The notes under the pieces: model-generated
Seen by the model: only the letters and a program-made list of their open reading frames with translations
Told to the model about the DNA's origin: nothing
The model's database searches: none
Source of the DNA: JABMMZ01 sp964438995
GTDB taxonomy: Bacteria; Bacteroidota; Bacteroidia; NS11-12g; UBA955
Assembly (NCBI GenBank): GCA_964438995.1
Contig: CAYTMQ010000005.1
Location: 124,001-188,000, forward strand
DNA length: 64,000 nucleotides
Direction: 5' to 3'
Made by a program: the position numbers and the translations under genes
In this document: positions 1-7,869 of the stretch, piece after piece
Position numbering within the stretch: the stretch's first letter is position 1
Layout: the number at the start of each line of letters is the position of its first letter

Positions 1-642
1 AGCGGTAGACAAAAGAACATCGATTATAAAACCACCTTCATTTTTGGTATACCGTCAATTATTTCTGTTTATCTCACTCGGAAATTTTTAATGCCATTGA
101 TTCCAAAAATCATCTTTTGTACAGAACATCTCATTCTTACAAAAGAAGGAGCTTTGATGTTATTGTTTTCCATTATTATGCTATTGGCAGCGATTTCAAT
201 GATTAGGCAAAAGAAAACCACCAATACTGAAACAACCAATGAAGAGGTCAAATACAATTATCTACTCATTTTGTTAGAAGGCATATTTGTAGGTTCATTG
301 ACAGGAATTGTTGGAGCTGGTGGCGGATTTTTAATCATTCCTGCTCTGGTATTATTTGCCGGCATCCCAATGAAAAAAGCCATTGGTACTTCATTATTAA
401 TTATAGCGGCAAAATCGTTAATAGGATTTATTGGTGACATTCAGAATCAATCTGAAATCGATTGGGTGTTACTAGTATTGTTTACAAGTATTTCTGTTAT
501 TGGCAGTTTTATAGGTATGTATATGGCGAAAAGTATAGACAATACGCTACTTAAAAAACTTTTTGCATGGTTTGTGTTGTTGATGGGTATATTCATTTTT
601 TCAAAAGAAATTATAGACGTAATATGGAGCAAGACCAATTAA
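1..642 (+). CDS. TauE/SafE family sulfite/anion permease, 5' end cut by window
   Basis: The frame is open from base 1 with no stop, so the N-terminus lies outside the window; 213 residues remain. The visible part has several hydrophobic segments and the glycine-rich TauE/SafE repeat motif GIVGAGGGF followed by IPAL at about residue 102, with membrane helices after it. The family exports sulfite, sulfoacetate or related organosulfur anions, or imports them, across the inner membrane; substrate cannot be read from sequence. Its last 19 bases overlap the start of the methyltransferase gene, and a rhodanese lipoprotein follows, so a sulfur-related role is likely. Family call firm, substrate inferred. 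Confidence 0.85.
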   Translation, partial: SGRQKNIDYKTTFIFGIPSIISVYLTRKFLMPLIPKIIFCTEHLILTKEGALMLLFSIIMLLAAISMIRQKKTTNTETTNEEVKYNYLLILLEGIFVGSLTGIVGAGGGFLIIPALVLFAGIPMKKAIGTSLLIIAAKSLIGFIGDIQNQSEIDWVLLVLFTSISVIGSFIGMYMAKSIDNTLLKKLFAWFVLLMGIFIFSKEIIDVIWSKTN

Positions 643-1214
643 ATAAAGAATTTTGGGACGAGAGATACCGCCTTTCGCAAACTGGCTGGGACATTGGCGC
701 TCCTTCAACGCCTTTAAAGGACTATATAGATCAATTAGACAACAAGAACATTAAAATATTGATACCTGGTTGCGGAAATGCTTACGAAGCGGAATATATA
801 GCCAACAAAGGATTCAAGAATATACACTTAATAGATATTGCTCCCACTGTAGTTGAATCGTTGCAAAACAAATACATCAACACTCCTGCCATTACTGTAA
901 GTTTAGGAGATTTTTTCGAACATGATGGTCAGTATGATTTAATATTAGAACAAACATTTTTCTGTGCCATCGATCCAAAACTGCGACCGCAATATGCTGT
1001 AAAGATGTCTCAATTATTACGACCACAAGGCAAGTTATGTGGAGTCTTATTTGGCATTGAATTCGAGAAAGCTGGACCACCATTTGGAGGTCAATTACAA
1101 GAATACAGGAATCTTTTCGAGCCTCATTTCAATATTGAAATAATGGAAACGGCATACAACTCTATTGTCCCGAGAGCCAACAACGAACTTTTTATCAAAC
1201 TTATCAAACAATAA
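624..1214 (+). CDS. TPMT-like SAM-dependent methyltransferase
   Basis: This 196-residue protein matches the thiopurine S-methyltransferase family. It has the N-terminal FWDERY and GWDIGAPS segments, SAM-binding motif I ILIPGCGNAYE at residues 45-55, and an acidic residue in LIDIAP about 20 residues later. TPMT-like bacterial enzymes methylate thiols, chalcogens or halides; which one is not shown. ATG 624 was chosen because the family signature begins right after it and upstream in-frame residues lie inside the permease gene. It overlaps the permease by 19 bases and ends 4 bases before the rhodanese gene, so the three are probably one transcript. Sulfide or thiol methylation is an inference from the neighbours. 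Confidence 0.85.
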   Translation: MEQDQLNKEFWDERYRLSQTGWDIGAPSTPLKDYIDQLDNKNIKILIPGCGNAYEAEYIANKGFKNIHLIDIAPTVVESLQNKYINTPAITVSLGDFFEHDGQYDLILEQTFFCAIDPKLRPQYAVKMSQLLRPQGKLCGVLFGIEFEKAGPPFGGQLQEYRNLFEPHFNIEIMETAYNSIVPRANNELFIKLIKQ

Positions 1215-1218
1215 TCAC

Positions 1219-1629
1219 ATGAAATTATCATTATTTTTAACCAAGGCTTTGGTCATTTTCGCCTTATTTAGTTGCAATCAATCTGGCAATTCTCAGAATG
1301 CTGGCGGAACTGCAACAGTTGTCAACATAGATGCTGCCAAATTAACCGAAATGTCAAAAGACAGCAACACAATCATTGTAGATGTTAGAACACCAGAAGA
1401 AGTGGCTGAAGGATACATTCCAGGCACGACAGTGTTTTTAGACTACAGTGGAGGCAAGTTTGAACAATCTTACCAATCTCTTGATACCACAAAAACCTAC
1501 GTTTTGTATTGCAGAAGCGGCAGAAGAAGTAGCAATGCTGCTAACCTTATGATTAATGCTGGATTTAAGAAAGTATACAACCTCGATGGTGGTATCAATG
1601 TGTGGAATGGTGATTTAAAGAAGAATTAA
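1219..1629 (+). CDS. Rhodanese-like domain lipoprotein
   Basis: A 136-residue protein with a lipoprotein signal (hydrophobic stretch ending in LFSC, Cys19), so it is probably anchored in an envelope membrane facing the periplasm. A single rhodanese domain covers about residues 34-134, with the active-site loop CRSGRRSS giving catalytic Cys98, and the typical DVRTPEE and GGINVW motifs. Rhodaneses carry persulfide sulfur from donors such as thiosulfate or polysulfide to acceptors. It is the last gene of the permease-methyltransferase-rhodanese trio, and a terminator hairpin follows. ATG 1219 is chosen because it gives a clean lipoprotein signal. The physiological sulfur donor is unknown. Confidence 0.9.
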   Translation: MKLSLFLTKALVIFALFSCNQSGNSQNAGGTATVVNIDAAKLTEMSKDSNTIIVDVRTPEEVAEGYIPGTTVFLDYSGGKFEQSYQSLDTTKTYVLYCRSGRRSSNAANLMINAGFKKVYNLDGGINVWNGDLKKN

Positions 1630-1649
1630 AAAAAACTCTCAAACAAGTT

Positions 1650-1686
1650 AAAGACCGGGGCAATGTGCTTCGGTCTTTTGTTTTTA
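1650..1686 (+). terminator. Rho-independent terminator after the rhodanese gene
   Basis: Inverted repeat AAAGACCG (1650-1657) and CGGTCTTT (1671-1678) with a 13-base loop, followed by TGTTTTT. It sits 20 bases after the rhodanese stop and before the thiolase promoter, so it closes the first transcript. Confidence 0.8.
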
Positions 1687-1715
1687 AAATTCTATTATTT
1701 TTCGTCATATAGTTG

Positions 1716-1723
1716 TAGTTTTG
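1716..1723 (+). promoter_or_regulatory. -7 promoter box of the thiolase gene
   Basis: TAGTTTTG fits the Bacteroidota sigma-A -7 consensus TAnnTTTG and lies 12 bases before ATG 1736, predicting a very short 5' leader. No clear TTG -33 partner was seen. Confidence 0.55.
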
Positions 1724-1735
1724 CACCACTTTTTT

Positions 1736-2941
1736 ATGTCAAAACAAGTATTTGTAATCGATGCTGTCAGAACCCCAATAGGCAAGTATGCTGGCACTTT
1801 AGCCACTGTTCGTCCAGACGACATGGCTGCTCACGTGATTAAAGCTCTATTAAAGAGAAATCCTAATGTGCCATTTGAACAAACTGAAGAAGTAATTTTC
1901 GGTGCTGCCAACCAAGCTGGTGAAGACAATAGAAACGTAGCTAGAATGGCATTGTTGCTAGCAGGTTTACCTACTTCTGTTGCTGGTTATACTGTAAACC
2001 GTTTGTGTGCTAGTGGTTTGCAAGCTATTGGCAACGCATTCATGGAAATACATGCAGGCAATGGCGATTTGTATATTGCGGGTGGTACTGAGAGTATGAC
2101 TAGAGCTCCATTTGTTATGGCAAAGTCAGAATCTGCTTTTGGTAGAACTCCAGAAATCCACGATACTACGATTGGTTGGAGATTCACAAATCCAGCTCTT
2201 TCAGAACTTTACCATCCCTACACGATGGGCGAAACCGCCGAAAATGTAGCCGAAAGATGGAACATCAGCAGAGAAGAGCAAGATGCATTTGCGTACAATT
2301 CTCAATTGAAATGGCAAGAAGCAAATAAAGCCAATAAGTTTGCAAACGAAATTGCAGCGTATGAAGTCCCAAAAAAGAAAGGCGAAGTATTGTTATTTGA
2401 CAAAGATGAACAACCTCGTTTGAGTGAAATGTCCGTATTAGCAGGATTAAAACCGGCCTTCAAAAAAGGTGGTAGTGTAACAGCTGGTAATTCAAGTGGA
2501 GTGAACGATGGCGCTAGTGCTTTAGCCATTGCGTCAGAAGATTTCATCAAAAACAACAACATCAAAGCCAAAGCCAGAATAGTTGCAATGGCCGCATCTG
2601 GAGTAGAACCTGCCATTATGGGTATCGGACCAGTTGATGCGGTTAAAAAAGCCTTAAAGAGAGCTGGACTTTCAATTTCTGACATTGGATTATTTGAATT
2701 AAACGAAGCGTTTGCATCACAAAGTATCGCTTGTATCAGAGAACTAGGCATCGACCCATCAATTGTCAATGTCAATGGTGGTGCCATCGCTATTGGTCAC
2801 CCTCTTGGATGCAGTGGTGCAAGAATCAGCACAACCTTAATTCACGAAATGCAAAAACGTCCTAATGTAAAATACGGTGTTGCTACAATGTGTATCGGGG
2901 TAGGCCAAGGATTGGCTATTGTATACGAAAACGTGGTATAA
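1736..2941 (+). CDS. Thiolase (acetyl-CoA C-acyltransferase)
   Basis: A 401-residue thiolase, the normal length of the family. The nucleophile is Cys91 in NRLCASGLQAI; the C-terminal catalytic residues are the histidine in GGAIAIGHPLGCSGAR and the cysteine in TMCIGVGQG. The protein cleaves 3-ketoacyl-CoA with CoA, or condenses two acetyl-CoA, in the cytoplasm. The start MSKQVFVIDAVRTPIGKYAG is the family's usual N-terminus and resembles 3-oxoadipyl-CoA thiolases, but beta-oxidation or acetoacetyl-CoA roles are equally possible. ATG 1736 is preferred over an upstream start at 1721, which would overlap the promoter box. No beta-oxidation partners are adjacent. Confidence 0.93.
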   Translation: MSKQVFVIDAVRTPIGKYAGTLATVRPDDMAAHVIKALLKRNPNVPFEQTEEVIFGAANQAGEDNRNVARMALLLAGLPTSVAGYTVNRLCASGLQAIGNAFMEIHAGNGDLYIAGGTESMTRAPFVMAKSESAFGRTPEIHDTTIGWRFTNPALSELYHPYTMGETAENVAERWNISREEQDAFAYNSQLKWQEANKANKFANEIAAYEVPKKKGEVLLFDKDEQPRLSEMSVLAGLKPAFKKGGSVTAGNSSGVNDGASALAIASEDFIKNNNIKAKARIVAMAASGVEPAIMGIGPVDAVKKALKRAGLSISDIGLFELNEAFASQSIACIRELGIDPSIVNVNGGAIAIGHPLGCSGARISTTLIHEMQKRPNVKYGVATMCIGVGQGLAIVYENVV

Positions 2942-2964
2942 ATTTTGCTTATAGTATCCATAAA

Positions 2965-2972
2965 TATTTTTG
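2965..2972 (+). promoter_or_regulatory. -7 promoter box ahead of the dab-locus small gene
   Basis: TATTTTTG (TAnnTTTG) lies 24 bases after the thiolase stop and 13 bases before the proposed TTG start at 2986; a TTG at 2945-2947 could be the -33 element, with a 17-base spacer (slightly short). Its position argues against starts inside the thiolase gene. Confidence 0.5.
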
Positions 2973-2985
2973 GATAAAAGCAAAT

Positions 2986-3345
2986 TTGAGATCTAAGCTA
3001 CGCACATATTTTACATTATTGTTGCTAATTTGCTTTAGCAGCACAAGTATATTTGGCTATACTCAATACAACAATTTACTTTTAAATGGTGCAGACAAAA
3101 TTGGCTTAAACAAAAGCAATCACCATCATTCATCATCGGAAGTAAACGAAACTTTCTCTACTGTTGAAGAACTCATTCTTGAAAACGAGACCGAGGACAA
3201 CAATGAAGAAACATTTTCTGATGGGGATATCCATTCTTATAACGATGAATCTGATACATTAACTCTTTATAGTATCGATAACCAATTTAAATTAGGTTTT
3301 CAATCGGTTCCGTTGACCATACTTTATTGTGTTTTCAGATTATAG
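2986..3345 (+). CDS. Small secreted acidic protein of unknown function, upstream of dabA
   Basis: I do not recognise this protein. The frame is open from inside thiolase, but TTG 2986 gives a compact signal peptide (basic RSKLR, then a Leu-rich core ending near SIFG) and lies just after a promoter box. The mature part has a HHHSSS patch, a strongly acidic middle (ENETEDNNEETFSDGD) and a hydrophobic C-terminus ending LYCVFRL, which could be a second membrane segment or an anchor. About 119 residues. The 80-base gap to dabA holds a hairpin (3374-3394) but no terminator, so it may be co-transcribed with dabAB. An acidic, His-containing envelope protein could bind metal, but that is only a guess. 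Confidence 0.55.
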   Translation: MRSKLRTYFTLLLLICFSSTSIFGYTQYNNLLLNGADKIGLNKSNHHHSSSEVNETFSTVEELILENETEDNNEETFSDGDIHSYNDESDTLTLYSIDNQFKLGFQSVPLTILYCVFRL

Positions 3346-3373
3346 AATCTAACCAATTAGAGTAAAGGATTTT

Positions 3374-3394
3374 GTGTGTTCCTTTCAAACACAC
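3374..3394. repeat. Inverted repeat in the dabA leader
   Basis: GTGTGTT (3374-3380) pairs with AACACAC (3388-3394) around a 7-base loop, 31 bases before the dabA start. No T-run follows, so it does not look like a terminator; it may be an mRNA structure or a protein-binding site. Confidence 0.4.
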
Positions 3395-3425
3395 GCACAT
3401 TTAAAGAAAGAATAAACAATCAAAA

Positions 3426-5939
3426 ATGAATATTAAAAGTCATTTTGATGAACATGAATGTCTTCATGAGTTAAAGCACTATTTGCCGTCTCAATCTCCT
3501 TTAAAAGACTTCATTCATCACAATACATTACATGCGTTCCAGAACATGTCGTTTCACGATGCTATGCGACAAAGTTCTGAGATGTTTGGATATAAAGTAT
3601 ATCTACAATTTGTAGAGTACAGAGAGATGTACTCGAATGGGCGTATAAGCGACATTGCTTTAAATAATGCCATATTGAAGTACTTTCAGGCAAATGATTT
3701 AGAAAAATGGAAGCAACTTGCCATCCATCAAACATACGATACGAATGTTCATCCAAGAATAGGTAGGCTAAGGTCTATGTGGGGCGACCATTACAAAATC
3801 AATTTAGATAAATTCACACACCCTACCCTTTTTAGATTACTCAACAATTACCTTGACCAAGGTATAGCAATGCACACTTTTCCAGTTCATCCTGATGGCT
3901 TTATTGCCTCTATAAAAGAACTGCAAAAACAAAGTTATATCAGTATTTTCAAAACTGAAAGAGCAAGATTGTTACTAGAACATTCTACCCTAGACATTCA
4001 GTATTTATTAGAACTTTTAGTTGGTGATGAAAGATTGTACAACACGTATTTGTTCGACCAACAATTTGCCCATCCCGGCTGGTCGGGTATGGTTTCAGTT
4101 CTTGAAGACCAACCTAATACACTCTACGACAAGAGAAAAATCAGTTTAAAAGAACTGATTCAATTCGAATTGTTATTAGAAATTGATGGACTGGATTCAA
4201 AATTCCAAGGAAATTGGAAGCCTCTTAATTCAGTAATTGAACACTTGCCTGATTCTCTATTTAAACCTTCTAAACCAAATGAATTGTTTCAAGTCTATAG
4301 TATTTGGCAGGAGGCTTTTGAATGGACCTATTACAACGAAGTTCTCAACGGCATACATCACAACAAACAAAATGAAAAAACTCAATCAGAAGTTTCTTTT
4401 CATGCTTTGTTTTGCATAGACGATAGAGAATGTTCGTTTAGAAGACATATTGAAATTATTGATCATAAAGCTGACACTTATGGCACTCCAGGTTTTTTTA
4501 ATGTCGAATTTTATTTCCAACCAGAAAACAGCAAGTTCTACACGAAAGTTTGTCCAGCTCCTATTCAACCTAAATACCTTATCAAAGAAGCCAATAGCAG
4601 TGCCAAGCAAGAATCAGAGATGCATTTCACCAAGCACACACATTCTCTATTAAGCGGATGGATAATTTCTCAAACACTTGGCTTTTGGTCGGCTTTGAAA
4701 TTGTTCTTTAACATATTCAAACCAGGTATTAGTCCAGCCACTTCTTATTCATTTAGGCATATGGATAAAAAAGGGCATTTGAGTATAGAACATGAAGAAG
4801 GCAGCGAGACTATTGATGGATTACAAGTTGGATTTACACTCGAAGAGATGGCAGACAGGGTTGAAGGATTACTGCGCAGTATTGGTCTAACAAAAATAGA
4901 CAACAAAATTGTCTATGCTGTTGGGCATGGAGCCAGCAGCATCAATAATACACATTACGCTGGATATGATTGTGGCGCGTGCAGTGGACGACCAGGTTCG
5001 GTAAATTCTAGGGTCATTTCTTACATGGGCAATCACCCCAAAGTAAGAGAGATACTATCACAACGTGGTATTGAAATCCATAAATCAGCAAGATTCATTG
5101 GCGCTTTACACGATACAACCAGAGACGAAATTGAATTTTATGATGTTGAGAGTTTGAGTGCCGAGCATTTTCAATCACATCAGCAAAACATCATCACATT
5201 TAATGCCGCATTGGACCAAAATGCCAAAGAACGTTCAAGAAGATTTATCCTTCTTAACACTAAGAGATCTGCTGAAAAAGTACACGAAAGTGTAAAGCTA
5301 AGATCGGTTTCATTATTTGAACCACGACCAGAACTCAATCATGCTACTAATGCCCTTTGTATCATTGGTAGCAGACGCATCAGTTATGGTTTGTTTTTAG
5401 ATAGACGCTCTTTCTTAAACTCATACAACCCAAAATCAGACCCAGAAGGCAACTATTTATTGCCAATTTTAAATGCTGCAGCACCAGTTTGTGGAGGCAT
5501 CAATTTGGAATACTATTTTTCAAGAACAGACAATTACAAATTAGGTGCTGGTTCAAAATTGCCTCATAATGTCATGGGATTGATTGGTGTAGCAAATGGC
5601 ACTGATGGCGATTTAAGAACAGGTTTACCATGGCAAATGGTAGAAGTTCACGACCCAATGCGTTTATTGGTTATTGTAGAACACTATCCTGAAACCATAC
5701 TAAATGTGTTGTCTAAGAATTCTAACACCGAAAACTGGTTCTTAAACAATTGGATACATTTGGTAGCGGTACATCCAGACAATGGTTCAATGTTTCAATA
5801 CCATAACAGAACATTTGTCCAGCTGAACTTAATAGAACAAAACACTTTAGAGACAAGAAACTTATTGGACATTCTTGAAGAGAACGACAGCAATTTACCA
5901 GTTTATTTAATTAAAGAAGAACATGACGTCGTTGCTTAA
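3426..5939 (+). CDS. dabA: DabA, zinc-binding subunit of the DabAB inorganic carbon transporter
   Basis: An 837-residue protein of the UPF0753/DUF2309 family, the cytoplasmic carbonic-anhydrase-like subunit of DabAB. In the Halothiobacillus neapolitanus protein the zinc site uses C351, D353, H524 and C539; here Cys330 and Asp332 (FCIDDREC) and His501 and Cys516 (VGHGASS and YDCGACSGRPG) keep both spacings exactly (2 and 15 residues), so the metal site looks intact. The complex is thought to hydrate CO2 one way, driven by the ion gradient through DabB. The stop overlaps the dabB start by 17 bases, implying coupled translation. Family firm; direct activity in this organism is inferred. Confidence 0.93.
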   Translation: MNIKSHFDEHECLHELKHYLPSQSPLKDFIHHNTLHAFQNMSFHDAMRQSSEMFGYKVYLQFVEYREMYSNGRISDIALNNAILKYFQANDLEKWKQLAIHQTYDTNVHPRIGRLRSMWGDHYKINLDKFTHPTLFRLLNNYLDQGIAMHTFPVHPDGFIASIKELQKQSYISIFKTERARLLLEHSTLDIQYLLELLVGDERLYNTYLFDQQFAHPGWSGMVSVLEDQPNTLYDKRKISLKELIQFELLLEIDGLDSKFQGNWKPLNSVIEHLPDSLFKPSKPNELFQVYSIWQEAFEWTYYNEVLNGIHHNKQNEKTQSEVSFHALFCIDDRECSFRRHIEIIDHKADTYGTPGFFNVEFYFQPENSKFYTKVCPAPIQPKYLIKEANSSAKQESEMHFTKHTHSLLSGWIISQTLGFWSALKLFFNIFKPGISPATSYSFRHMDKKGHLSIEHEEGSETIDGLQVGFTLEEMADRVEGLLRSIGLTKIDNKIVYAVGHGASSINNTHYAGYDCGACSGRPGSVNSRVISYMGNHPKVREILSQRGIEIHKSARFIGALHDTTRDEIEFYDVESLSAEHFQSHQQNIITFNAALDQNAKERSRRFILLNTKRSAEKVHESVKLRSVSLFEPRPELNHATNALCIIGSRRISYGLFLDRRSFLNSYNPKSDPEGNYLLPILNAAAPVCGGINLEYYFSRTDNYKLGAGSKLPHNVMGLIGVANGTDGDLRTGLPWQMVEVHDPMRLLVIVEHYPETILNVLSKNSNTENWFLNNWIHLVAVHPDNGSMFQYHNRTFVQLNLIEQNTLETRNLLDILEENDSNLPVYLIKEEHDVVA

Positions 5940-7794
5940 TATATTTTTATTGATACCTTTAATTGGTTTGATATTGAGTTTGATCATCCAACCCAAAAAA
6001 GAGATTCTAATTTCGAGGGTTGCTTTTTATACTGCAGGGTTAAGTTTTCTGAGTATCCTTGTGTACAGCTTTCTCTGGATTAAGAATGGATTTCAAGCCA
6101 TAAACTTGAAAGAAGTTGCCATTTATCAGAGTAAAAACTACGAATTTGCTGTTGATTTATACTTCGATAAAATCACCTTGGTATATTTATTCGTAGGTTC
6201 TTTCCTCACATTTTTAATCACCATATACAGCCGTTATTATTTACATAGAGAGAGTGGTTATAAGCGATTTTTTAATACAATTTTGTTTTTCTTTCTTGGA
6301 TATAACTTAACAGTATTATCAGGCAATTTTGAAACCTTATTTATTGGCTGGGAGATTTTAGGTATTTCTTCCTTTTTATTAATTGCTTTTTATCGCGATA
6401 GATATTTACCAGTAAGAAATGCTGTTAAAGTATTTTCAATTTACAGAATTGGTGATGTGGGTATTTTATTGGCCATGTGGGCTAGTCACCACCTTTGGCA
6501 TGAGAACATTACTTTTTCTAAATTGTACAACTACGAGTTGGTGCACGAGCATTTAAATGGTCATACTCTTGTTGGTGTTTTTATTTCGCTGATGATTCTA
6601 ATTGCAGCAATCGCTAAATCCGCTCAACTACCTTTTTCTTCATGGCTTGCAAGGGCGATGGAAGGACCAACAACCTCGAGTGCAATTTTTTACGGTTCAC
6701 TCTCAGTGCATTTTGGTGTATTTTTATTGTTGCGTACCATGCCATTTTGGGAACAGCAAACTTCTGTTAGAATATTGATTGGCATTATAGGAGTTTCAAC
6801 TGCTACAATAGCTACTTTGATTGCAAGAGTTCAATCATCCATGAAAAGTCAGATTGCTTATGCTTCAATTGCACAAATTGGCATTATTTTTCTTGAAGTG
6901 TCACTTGGTTTAGAAGATTTAGCCTTGATACATTTTGCCGGAAACGCTGGTCTAAGAACCTATCAATTGCTTGTTTCTCCTTCAGCAGTAAGTTATTTAA
7001 TAAGAGAACAGTTTTATAACTATAAAGAGCGTACACATGATTTAGAAGACAGCTTTCCAAGGCGCATAGAATACACATTGTATTGGTTGAGTGTAAAAGA
7101 ATTTTTCATTGACAGAGCGATAAACAAATTAATTTTTGACCCACTTAAGAAAGCTGGACGTAAGCTCAATTTCATCAGTTTGAAAAACGTTTTTTATTAC
7201 TTCATACCAAGCTTTTTGCTTGGAATACTTTTGTTACTTAATGAAGATAAAATACCAGCTATAATCCACAACAATTTACCGATTCTATTTTCATTGATTG
7301 GAATGCTAATGGTATTGCGTTCGTTTACAGAGAGAAAATCGCCAATACTTGCATGGACACTTATTATCTTGAACCATTTTTGGATGGCATTAGCGATTTC
7401 ATTTAATGAACATTTTGAAATCGACCATATTGCTTGGTATCTAAGTGGTATTGTATTTTGTGGCACCTTGGGTATTGTAATTTTAAAACAATTAAAACAA
7501 TACGAGAGCCAATACTTTGATTTAAACACCTATTATGGACATGTATACGAATACCCTGGTATGGCTTTCGTATTCTTGCTAGTTTCTTTAGGTTTAGCAG
7601 GCTTCCCTATCACACCAAGTTTTATTGGTGAAGATCTCATTTATAGTCATATCCACGACCATCAATTTTTATTGGCCTTTTTTAATGCTATGGGATATAT
7701 CATGGGTGGTATTTCTATCATCAGGTTGTACTCAAGATTATTTCTTGGTCCACATATAAAAACATATCACGAAACCCCTTACAAATCCTCATAA
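5923..7794 (+). CDS. dabB: DabB, NuoL-like ion-translocating membrane subunit
   Basis: A 623-residue polytopic membrane protein of the NADH-quinone oxidoreductase chain 5 / MrpA family. It retains ion-pathway residues seen in antiporter-like subunits: Glu in GWEILGISS, Lys in IAKSAQLPFSSWL, the MEGPTTSSAIFYG loop, and Lys in SSMKSQIAYASIAQIG. It lacks any other complex I gene nearby and directly overlaps dabA, which identifies it as DabB and not NuoL. Its role is to couple proton or sodium flow to CO2 hydration by DabA at the inner membrane. The C-terminal region (GLAGFPITPSFIGEDL onward) makes it longer than many DabB proteins. SulP follows after 75 bases. Confidence 0.9.
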   Translation: MTSLLNIFLLIPLIGLILSLIIQPKKEILISRVAFYTAGLSFLSILVYSFLWIKNGFQAINLKEVAIYQSKNYEFAVDLYFDKITLVYLFVGSFLTFLITIYSRYYLHRESGYKRFFNTILFFFLGYNLTVLSGNFETLFIGWEILGISSFLLIAFYRDRYLPVRNAVKVFSIYRIGDVGILLAMWASHHLWHENITFSKLYNYELVHEHLNGHTLVGVFISLMILIAAIAKSAQLPFSSWLARAMEGPTTSSAIFYGSLSVHFGVFLLLRTMPFWEQQTSVRILIGIIGVSTATIATLIARVQSSMKSQIAYASIAQIGIIFLEVSLGLEDLALIHFAGNAGLRTYQLLVSPSAVSYLIREQFYNYKERTHDLEDSFPRRIEYTLYWLSVKEFFIDRAINKLIFDPLKKAGRKLNFISLKNVFYYFIPSFLLGILLLLNEDKIPAIIHNNLPILFSLIGMLMVLRSFTERKSPILAWTLIILNHFWMALAISFNEHFEIDHIAWYLSGIVFCGTLGIVILKQLKQYESQYFDLNTYYGHVYEYPGMAFVFLLVSLGLAGFPITPSFIGEDLIYSHIHDHQFLLAFFNAMGYIMGGISIIRLYSRLFLGPHIKTYHETPYKSS

Positions 7795-7869
7795 CGAAAA
7801 AGAAAAGGATACATGTATCAATTGAATTATAAGTTTAAAGACATTGACAAAAACAGATATTTATAAAAA

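Noticed and set aside
5923..7794. DabB as a complex I NuoL subunit
   Set aside because: No other nuo gene is present, and it overlaps dabA directly, as DabB does.
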